From Chara braunii (lineage: Eukaryota > Streptophyta > Charophyceae > Charales > Characeae), in NCBI GenBank assembly GCA_003427395.1, contig BFEA01000235.1:1909984-1947855 (forward strand): 37,872 bases of DNA, given 5' to 3'. Each line of letters opens with the position of its first letter. The first letter of the stretch is position 1. Positions 30,684 to 37,872 of this stretch are shown in pieces. Made by a program: the position numbers and the translations under genes. The notes under the pieces are model-generated. The model was not told the DNA's origin, made no database searches, and worked only from the letters and a program-made list of their open reading frames with translations.

Positions 30684-31055
30684 TTGATAATTCAGCGAGG
30701 CAGAGTTATCGATATACTTCACAAGGGTTGCCACTTGCAATCTAAGTGTGGCTTAGCAGTTTACTGACTTGCAGGTAGGAAAAGGAGGCTGGACAGATGC
30801 TCACCAGAAAAGAATGGATCCATGACCGTAAGGGTTTTTTTTTTTTTTTTTTTTTTTGTCAGTTGAGATTAGACCTGCGCTCTAGCAGAATTTCGTGGGC
30901 CACCACGTTTGGGAAAGCCCTGAAGAGATATGCTGTGGTGAAACAAGCAAGCCTTGAGTGGGCTATTCATCAATCTCTGTGACCCCTCTGCGAGCTGGTG
31001 CGTTCGCAGAAGGATGGAAGTGAGCCTGTTCTGCTCCACTTGCGACAAAGGCACT

Positions 31056-31056
<1 letters not shown>

Positions 31057-31086
<30 letters not shown>

Positions 31087-31447
31087 TATACTCTTCTCTC
31101 AATTTTCCTCACACTACCTACCTACCACTACTCCTACCTATAGGCTTACGGGGAAACCCGTAGCATACCAGAGCCGTGTTTTTACGGCCCCTCGAGCCTG
31201 CAGGATACCGGCCAGGGGACGGCCGGTAGCACCAGGGATAAAGCGGACCAATCCCCCGTGCCTCCCCTCAGGCCCCTCCCCTACGAACATAGCAGACTCT
31301 GCTTGATGCCGATCGGGAGATCCAGTGGTCTATCCCTTGGGTAGCGGGTGCCAAGTAAGCCCAGGAAGGCATGAGGCCAATGGGGACTGAACCCATGACC
31401 TCCTGAATGCCACTTGCGAGCCTTACCAACTGCGCTAGGTTTGATGG
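31057..31447 (-). mobile_element. Full-length tRNA-derived SINE, family T1
   Basis: The minus strand starts near 31447 with a tRNA-like head: AACCTAGCGCAGTTGGTAAG (A box) and GGAGGTCATGGGTTCAGTCC (B box), then CCATTGGCCTCATG. A body of about 290 bp follows (with GCATCAAGCAGAGTCTGC and GGCCGGTATCCTGCAGGCTC) and a 27-base A tail (plus-strand T 31057-31083). The complete head-body-tail structure of about 390 bp is typical of SINEs. A target-site duplication is not obvious. Confidence 0.8.
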
Positions 31448-31505
31448 CCCCGGTATGTCAAGGATTTTTCCATAAATTTCTCAATTTCTCAATATGATCT
31501 TGAAT

Positions 31506-31586
31506 GGGACGCTGGGCCCGGTTCCCAGCACGTGCTGCTCCCCACGAATAGATTGGAGCCTTGTTCCCAAAAAAAAAAAAAAAAAA
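31506..31586 (+). mobile_element. SINE-like family A, short copy with A tail
   Basis: GGGACGCTGGGCCCGGTTCC plus CAGCACGTGCTGCTCC, then CACGAATAGATTGGAGCC, then TTGTTCCC and 18 A. The hairpin part is missing, so the A tail follows an internal position. It lies immediately before a LINE relic. Confidence 0.7.
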
Positions 31587-31940
31587 GACACAAATGCATA
31601 TCTGGTGGGAATGTGACTTTGCACAGAGATTTATGAAATGGTGGCCGGCACCTTGGAACAAGGCTAATCAAGACACAGCACAGGTTACGCATGCAGATGG
31701 GATAAATCTCTAATTCTAGGAGGCATGAATGAAAAATGCCTCGACCTGTTCGGCCTGATACGGGCTTTGGGCATCTGGATCATCTGGATGGAGAAGAATG
31801 AATGTTGCCAGGTTTGACAAGGCACATCAGAACCTTGAAAGCGCAAAAAGCTTTCTTCATCCATGACGACGAGGAGTCTCCGTGACATCATCATTGATGC
31901 AGATTGGAGAAAGCACCGTAAGTCTGCTCCGCCATAGTGA
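31587..31940 (+). pseudogene. LINE reverse-transcriptase C-terminal relic
   Basis: In pieces and different frames the plus strand encodes peptides typical of the end of plant non-LTR retrotransposon ORF2: MHIWWECDFAQRFMKWW (zinc-knuckle zf-RVT-like), then GLIRALGIWIIWMEKNE, then FDKAHQNLESAKSF, then SLRDIIIDADWRKHRK. Stops and frameshifts separate them. This is a non-functional remnant of the kind of element able to mobilise the SINEs and snRNA copies around it. The family assignment is by motif memory only. Confidence 0.6.
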
Positions 31941-31987
31941 CTGGAGATGCAAGCTGAACGGTTTGTAAAGAAATGGGCAAGCCGGCA

Positions 31988-32055
31988 CAAGCGGACACTG
32001 TTGGGCTGCGCAAGCGGACACTGTTGGGCTGTGCAAGCGGACACTGTTGGGCTGT
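31988..32055. repeat. 23-bp tandem repeat, three copies
   Basis: CAAGCGGACACTGTTGGGCT plus G(C/T)G repeats at 31988, 32011 and 32034 with almost no divergence, just after the LINE relic; possibly part of its 3' region. Confidence 0.9.
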
Positions 32056-32283
32056 TCCGGACAAGAAGAGGCGTCTCCTATTCTCCAGGCTACTGGAATG
32101 TAGGAGATCGTGGGCTTTGGAACCAGAGTGATTCTGGCGTACCGTTTTTCTATGTAAAAGTACTAAAAACTGTATATAAAGCAAAATAGATTCCTTTAGT
32201 GTCAAAATAAAAGAAACCAGGCCAACTTAGGCAGGGGTAAGGGGGGGTACATCCTTCCAGCGAGAAGTAATCAAGGCCGTCCC

Positions 32284-32395
32284 TTAAGGGGGGCTTTCCT
32301 ACCGTAAAGGGGGGCTTTCCTACCGTAAAGGGGGGCTTTCCTACCATAAAGGGGGGCTTTCCTACCGTAAGGGGGGTTTTCCTACGGTAAAGGGG
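32284..32395. repeat. 21-bp tandem repeat, about five copies
   Basis: The unit TAAAGGGGGGCTTTCCTACC plus G is repeated five times, the last degenerate (CCTACGG). Each unit contains AAAGG..CCTTT-like self-complementarity. Confidence 0.9.
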
Positions 32396-32430
32396 AAGAG
32401 GGTGTGTGAGTCCTATATGTACTTCATTTT

Positions 32431-32503
32431 GACTTGCGGCCAACGGAATAGGAACCGGACTGATGCTCCCCAGAATGGAAAAGGCGCCAGAAACATAAGG
32501 TTC

Positions 32504-32537
<34 letters not shown>
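32431..32537 (+). mobile_element. SINE-like family B, copy with long A tail
   Basis: The sequence GACTTGCGGCCAACGGAATA plus GGAACCGGACTGATGCTCCC, then CAGAATGGAAAAGGCGCCAG and AACATAAGGTTCTGTT, is followed by about 30 A (32508-32537). This copy sets the orientation and 3' end of the family. Confidence 0.8.
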
Positions 32538-32539
<2 letters not shown>

Positions 32540-32889
32540 TTCCTTTCATGTAACCCACTTAGTGTATCCCTAGTTTATGGATTGCCCCTTCCCCCCTCCC
32601 CCCCTCTCTTCACCTTTCCCCCTTTTTTTTTCGGTTATTAATTTTCTTTTTCGTTGCCCCTCATACATTTGCTCACCATACTTCGATATCTGCTATCTAG
32701 ATAGCTTTACTGTCCTCAGCTCTCTACCCATCCCCACATTCTATATTAATATAAGTGGTTAACTTTATATTCATTTTCAAGTGGTGATAATTTTCTCCCT
32801 ATTACAGGAGACATTCATAATCTTACCTTGGTTTCAAGTCTGCTCAGATTCAGAGAGAACTGTTCACAATGGTTCTGAAGATTCATAAA

Positions 32890-32936
32890 GGACGCTGGAC
32901 CTCTTTTCCAGTTGGAGTGGAGACCCTCCTCCCATG
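32890..32936 (+). mobile_element. SINE-like family A, 5' fragment
   Basis: GGACGCTGGACCTCTTTTCC plus AGTTGGAGTGGAGACC resembles the family head, diverged. A second head fragment (GGGACGCTGGGCCCGTTCCC plus CAGCA) follows at 32983-33007. Confidence 0.55.
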
Positions 32937-33078
32937 ATTCATTTGAAGCGAAACTGGGTAATGCTCCCAGCCATTTATGTGAGGGACGCTGGGCCCGTTC
33001 CCCAGCAATATAAAGACAAGTGTTGTTTTCCCCCCCCTTAATTTCGAAGCAAAGAAACAACTGACTTACCCCTGCCTT

Positions 33079-33127
33079 CCCCCCCCCCCCCCCCCCCCCC
33101 CCCNNCCAAAAAAAAAAAAAAAAAAAA
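33079..33127. other. Homopolymer junction with NN
   Basis: A run of about 25 C, two N (33104-33105), and about 20 A lie side by side, 4-52 bp inside the intron next to the splice donor. The two N mark an assembly uncertainty. The open frame passing through here is not coding. Confidence 0.8.
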
Positions 33128-33130
33128 CAG

Positions 33131-33137
33131 ACTTACC
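33131..33137 (-). promoter_or_regulatory. Splice donor, CTG|GTAAGT
   Basis: On the minus strand the codon for Leu in RGYL is followed by GTAAGT, a perfect match to the plant 5' splice consensus after the first two intron bases. The IQ motif would otherwise run into homopolymer. Confidence 0.8.
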
Positions 33138-36100
33138 AGATAGCCTCGCCATGCAGATTGGATTCTGACTGCGGCTTGAGAATTCCTCAGTCTTGGAGTG
33201 TAGAGACCAGCCCGCGGACCATTGTAGAGGACTTGGGCTTGGGTGCGCGCCTCTTTGTTCACATACGTTTTTCCTGCCACACCACCTCCTTTCTTCTCCA
33301 TACTTTCGAGTTTCTCCCTTCTACCAAGGAAACGGGCATGTCCTTCCAGCTCGCTTTGCGCTCTTTTCTCCACTTCAGGTCCCTGCTGCCATGCTGGCCA
33401 TTTGGCAGTTGCCCCTGTCCTTGAGAATCTCTCCTCTTCTTTCTGATAAGACCCACCTTCCGTCGTTCTTGATGAAAACGGCTTGAGAGTGTCCCTGAGC
33501 GAGGCAGCACATTCTCTTTCTTCGCCCTCTTTCCTCGCCTTGTCCTCTGCCATTCTCTCCCTGCTCACGTCTTTCTGGCTGTCCGTCTTAGGGTACACTT
33601 CATGACCCTTCACATGATTGGCCTCTGCCTTGTCATCGTCCATTGCCAGTGGCTTCTCTGCCTCCTCTCTGTTTGCCCCCGTCTCCACTGCGAGCTCACC
33701 TTCGTTCTCTGTCGCTTGCTTGGCATCCATCTTGAGCAGCATCTTGGCCCTTAGCACAGCTGTTCCCTCCGTCTCCGTCTCTGCCCCTCTCTCTCTCTTC
33801 CCCCCCATATTTGCGACAACCCTCTTGGCCTCCATCTCTTCCACTCTTTTGGCCTCCATATCTGCAGCTCGCTTGGCCTCCATAACTGCAGCTCTCTTGG
33901 CCTCCGCATCTGCTGCCCTCCTGGCTTCCATCTCTGCCGCTCTCATGGCAATCATCTCTGACACCCCCTTGGGTTCCACTGCCACTGCCGCTCCTGTCCT
34001 CCTGGTCTCCATACGTGTCGCCCTTCTGGTTTCCGTCTCTGCAGCGCCCTCCTCCATATCTGCTATCCTTCTGGCCTCCATATCTGCCTCTCTCATGGCT
34101 TTTAACTCTGCCGCTCTCTTGGCCTCCATATCTGCACCTCTCTTGGCCTCCATCTTCGCTCTCTTGGCTGCCAGTTCTGCTCTCTTAGCCTCGATCTCCG
34201 CCAGCCTCTTGTCCTTAATCTCTGGCACTACCTCCCCCTCCACCGCCGATCCTTCACTGGCCTCTGTCTTCCCACTTCTTTCTATCCCCTTCTTCTCATC
34301 TCCCTCGTCTGCCTTCTCTGCCCTGGCGGCTTCTGCAGCCAGTGAAGCCATCCGCCTTTTCTCCCATGCAAGAACAGCACGTACAATTTCAGATTCCAAC
34401 TGGGTAGGAATGTCCCCTGCTCGCCGGCCATCGCTGCTCCCAACCCAAGCATCCCCCTTTTCTGCGTCGAGTACTCTCCCCCTTGCCAAGTCCTTGAAGT
34501 TCCTGCCTTCTTGGTCAAGTGGCACCTCTTCCTTCTCCTGTTTGCTTGCAACTGCCATCTCTTCCTCAGGTGCAGCAAGTCTCGCATTCCCGTGCTTCAC
34601 GTGCCTACTCTCAAGCGCCCGATCCTCCATGCACGCATCGCTGTCTTGACTCAGTAGCAGATCATTCTCTGAGCTCTCCCTTAGTGGGCCCTCTACAGAC
34701 TCTATGCTTTTCTGGGGCTGGGAGACATCTTTCTGCTTTGCACTGTCCAACCGCCTTTGTTCATTCTCTTTACCAACGGTGCGAACAGGGCTCTTCTGCT
34801 TCAAGACCTTTTGTGGAGACTTCTGGCTCTTGCGATCTTTGGCGGCTGGTGATCCTGTTTTCTCTTTCAGATGAGCTCCCTTCTCTTTTGAGGAATGAAT
34901 GGCATTCTTTTCTCTCGACGATTGCGTTGACCCCTTCTCACGTGTTGACAACTGTGACTGCGATGGGCTCCTCTCCTTCGAAGACTGCGTTAGGCCCTTC
35001 TCCTTCGAGGAATGTGACACACTCTTCTCCTTTGACGACTCTCTGGACACTGGCGACGCGCCTTTGGTTGAGCTCTTATCCTTTGATGATCGCGATACGC
35101 CGTCCTTCCCTGCTTCTGTCTGACTTCTCCTGGGTACTCGTGACAACGATGACGGTGACTCATCTGATTCACTGCGCCTTGGACTCTTTCGGCTCTTCTC
35201 TTCTTGGGATGACAGATTTCTCGGGCCATCTCTTGCAGAGCTGCTGACACTCTTCTCCTTCGATGGGGTCGACTTTGTCGTCGCCGACTGCTGTTTACTC
35301 GACTTGTCCTTAAGAAAGTCCGATGACCTTTTCTTTGCCTGCTCCGTCGGACCTTTCTTCTTTGACGCCGGTACAACCTTGTGGCTCGACTCAGCCCCAC
35401 GCTTCTTAGCCCCCTCGTTCTCAGAGCTTGATTCATCCACAATTGGAACTCTTCCTCCATCCGCCAAGTTATGGGTTATAGCTTCCTCCTTTGCTACTGC
35501 TGAGCCCCCCTTCCTTGTACTTTCCAGTGTTCCCACCGTGTGCACAGAGGCACTGTCGTCCTCCTCCTGAGTTTGTGGAGCGATGGAAGCAGACTCTGAA
35601 AGCTCTGCTAAATGCAGATCCTCCTGGAGAGATAAGGCAAATGATGAATCACACTTTTCAGCATCCAATGTCATAAGTACAGACTGGTCATGATAATCAC
35701 TAAGGAGTTCAAAGGGACTACCGCTGTCCACTGGGAGCGAATACAAGAAATCATAATTGAAACTCTCTTGCATGGACGTCGGCATTGGAGGTGACAGTGT
35801 CACAACAACACCGATCTCATCCTTGGTCCGCTCCACACCCTCCTCGTCAGCCTGGGACATGTCTGGAGGACTCTCATCATTCCCTTCATAATTAGATGAT
35901 GCTGCTGGTGGAAGAGAGTTCATGTCCGTTTCCCTTTGCAAATCAGTAGCCTCAGCAATTACTGTGCACTCGTCCGCATTGCCAATCTCCGTCAACTGGC
36001 AAGGTAACCCTCCACCATGTTGGCCGTGCTCACCTAGCTCATGATCCACAAGGGCGTCTGTAAGGTGTGGTTTCTCACCATATGGAGACCTGTCAGGTGC

Positions 36101-37872
36101 CACCAGCCCTTCCTGGCACAGATCTTCTTCGCAGACCTGTGCATGCGAGAGATCTCCAAACTCCGCAAAACCTGCCTCCATTGGTTCATTGGTCATTAAC
36201 ATACCTCCGCATTTCAGATCCTCCTGTACTAGGTTGCAAGACGGCAGTTCTTTCCGATCTGAACGTAGTGCTTCCCCTGGCGCTGCTTCGATCGCATCAC
36301 TCTCGCATCGTTGAACCTCGGCAATAGTTCGAGGGGCGACCTTGTCATCTGCCGTCACTTCCATAGACATTGCCTGCTGCTGCTGCTGCTGCTGCTGTTT
36401 GATGGGGTTCTCTCCAGAATATAGTGCATCCCCTGCTGCTGCTTCGACAGCGTCACCCTCACACAGTTGAACATCGACAACAGCCTGAGGGGTGACCTTG
36501 TCATCAACCTCCGATTCCAAAGAAGAGATTGGTTGCTGCTGCTGCTGTGGGTCCATGGGGTTCTTGCCAGAATATAGCACATCCCCTGCTGCTGCTTCAA
36601 CGGGATCACTCCGGCACGATTGAACAGTGACAACAGTTTCAGGGGTGGCCTGGTCATCTGCCTCCAATTCCACAGAGATTGGCTGCTGCTGCTGCTGCTG
36701 CTGGTGCATGGGGCTGTTTCGAGAATATAGTGCATCCCCTGCTGCTGCTTCGACGACATCACTCTCGCATGGTTGATGAACGTTGACAAGAGTTTGAAGG
36801 ATGCAGCTGCCATCTGCCTCCAATTCCACAGAGATTGGCTGCTGCTGCTGCTGCTGCTGCTGTTTCGAGGAGTTCGCTGCAGAACTATCCACACCGAGTG
36901 CATGTAACGAATGCAAAGTCGGCACATTAACCGTCATTGTCATGACCTTGTCAGGAGTGTCTGCATCTGCAGAGAACGGATCTTGCTCTTCATGGTAGGC
37001 AGATGCCTCGCTATATGTTTCCTTCATGCCATGAACTGCATCAGTCCCTTCATCTTCAGCAGAATCAATTCCAGCTTGCTGCAAACGGTCAGGCACCGTG
37101 ACAATCTCCGGTGCCTCCTCACACTGTCCAGATGCTGCTAGCTGCTCACTGTCACACATAATTTTGTCGGGGCATTCTTCCACCACATAATGATTCAACA
37201 AGCCATCCAGATCATCTTGGGCCGAGGAACTTTCTTGTCGCCCTATGTCAAGAGCAGATGCTAGCATCTTCACAGCTTCATCAAGCTCTGCATCAATTGG
37301 CTGCAGCTGTGAGTGTTCCTCCGACAGCATGCTGCTATCAATGTGCACTGCATTCTGCATTCGTTCGTTCAAATCATGTTCAGCAGTGACACTTTGTGGG
37401 TCCTGCAACGTCGCAGATGGTATCATACCCTCAAGCACCACATCAGACGGCAGAGGAGTCGCCTGCTGATCCTCTTTGCAGACCACTTGGTCAGGCTCTG
37501 TTTCCACTGTATCACCCTCCGGCATTTCAATGCCCTCAAGCACCACATCAGAACTTTCTTGTCGCCCTATGTCAAGAGCAGATGCTAGCATCTTCACAGC
37601 TTCTTCAAGCTCTGCATCAATTGGCTGCAGCTGTGAGTGTTCCTCCGACAGCATGCTGCTATCAATGTGCACTGCATTCTGCATTCGCTCGTTCAATTCA
37701 TGTTCAGCAGTGACACTTTGTGGGTCCTGCAATGACGCGGATGGTATCATACCCTCAAGCACCACGTCAGACGGCAGAGGAGTCGCCTGCTGATCCTCTT
37801 TGCAGACCACTTGGTCAGGCTCTGTTTCCACTGTATCACCCTCCAGCATTTCAATGCCCTCAAGCACCACAT
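33137..37872 (-). CDS. IQ-domain protein, N-terminal exon, open at window edge
   Basis: An uninterrupted minus-strand frame covers at least 1578 codons and has no start in the window, so the gene begins beyond 37872. Counting from 37870: residues 1-216 are two 108-residue repeats, about 336-500 a fourfold repeat headed by polyglutamine, and about 730-1060 Ser/Lys-rich, basic and probably disordered. Residues about 1220-1360 repeat MEAKRAAD-type helical units, and 1566-1578 are AAVRIQSAWRGYL, the first IQ motif of an IQ67-like domain. The next bases are GTAAGT, a consensus donor in phase 0, so the following apparent residues are intron. The likely continuation is the exon ending at 2991. Calmodulin binding is inferred from IQ. 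No gene name can be given. Confidence 0.8.
33790..34210 (-). repeat. Coding repeats of the MEAKRAAD type
   Basis: Eight-residue units such as AADMEAKR, AAEMEARR and VEEMEAKR recur, interrupted by a non-repeating insert near 33960-34050. The eight-residue period and Glu/Arg composition echo the octad array in the downstream exon, which supports the two being parts of one protein. Confidence 0.7.
36240..36870 (-). repeat. Fourfold coding repeat, each headed by a CAG tract
   Basis: Four units of about 52 residues each begin with 5-8 Gln (minus-strand CAG runs near 36841-36862, 36681-36701, 36533-36548 and 36371-36396), then PISVELEAD-like, a CESDxVEAAAGDALYS-like block and NP. Spacing is about 150-160 bp. 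The Gln number differs between units, consistent with slippage. Confidence 0.85.
37220..37872 (-). repeat. 324-bp coding tandem duplication
   Basis: The word GATGCTAGCATC lies at 37257 and 37581, exactly 324 bp apart, and the intervening sequence is almost identical, encoding a 108-residue repeat (VVLEGIEMPEGDT through DIGRQESSD). The array continues to the window edge, so more copies may follow. It is in frame and very young. Confidence 0.9.

Larger units (their letters stand above)
10619..33136 (-). other. Proposed giant intron(s) filled with mobile elements
   Basis: The upstream exon ends at 33137 followed on the minus strand by GTAAGT (33136-33131). The downstream exon starts near 10618 after an AG. 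No long non-repetitive open frame lies between, on either strand. The span contains MITEs, SINEs, snRNA retrocopies, a LINE relic, homopolymers and microsatellites, as expected of a huge intron in a repeat-rich genome. It must contain at least one short exon if the IQ domain is to have normal spacing. Stretches where I found nothing to name include 10900-11590, 13045-13514, 13700-14340, 14891-15460, 18240-19650, 20040-20460, 24170-24925, 25020-25280 and 29725-30430. Confidence 0.55.

Noticed and set aside
30845-31050. Short plus-strand frame with SLEWAIHQSL, considered as an upstream LINE piece
   Set aside because: No reverse-transcriptase or endonuclease motif could be recognised.
33038-33136. 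Continuation of the upstream exon frame past RGYL into Phe and Gly runs
   Set aside because: It follows a GTAAGT donor and is translated from homopolymers and NN.

Overview
The window looks like nuclear DNA of a large-genome eukaryote, most likely a streptophyte (plant or charophyte green alga). The support is threefold. There are plant-type U2 and U6 snRNA sequences. There is a calmodulin-binding IQ domain whose spacing and residues resemble the plant IQ67 (IQD) domain, split by introns. The non-coding DNA is packed with tRNA-derived SINEs, MITEs, a LINE relic, A/T tracts and microsatellites. A Chara-like alga is my best guess, but no sequence search was possible. There is no bacterial gene organisation, CRISPR array or operon.

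Layout, all main coding on the minus strand. (1) 1-2990 is non-coding and lies downstream of the gene; it holds decayed tandem duplications. (2) 2991 to about 10618 is one uninterrupted coding exon of about 2540 codons. It begins inside an IQ domain, continues as very long charged coiled-coil or single-helix repeats, carries an Asp/Glu run, and ends in a unique C-terminal region. (3) 10619-33136 (about 22.5 kb, including a 985-base N gap at 12060-13044) has no convincing coding sequence. It is a mosaic of transposable elements: at least four dispersed retroposon families, about ten terminal-inverted-repeat elements, a near-perfect 228-bp palindrome, two U6 and three U2 snRNA retrocopies, and a LINE C-terminal relic. 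(4) 33137-37872 is a second open coding exon of at least 1578 codons. It runs off the window edge and ends with an IQ motif exactly at a consensus GTAAGT splice donor.

My main inference is that blocks 2 and 4 are exons of one giant gene (more than 4100 residues), with block 3 as its intron(s). The upstream exon ends after the first IQ motif of an IQ67-like domain and the downstream exon starts at the second. About 13 residues of the expected linker are missing, which predicts a microexon of about 40 nt inside the intron that I could not place. Such a protein would bind calmodulin through the IQ domain and act as a long cytoskeletal or scaffold rod; that role is inferred from domain type only.

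The non-coding DNA records active LINE-type retroposition. A near-full-length U2 copy ends in about 30 A and is flanked by a 13-bp target-site duplication. Two further U2 pieces both stop near the same internal position and continue into A-rich tails, which suggests a U2-headed SINE family.
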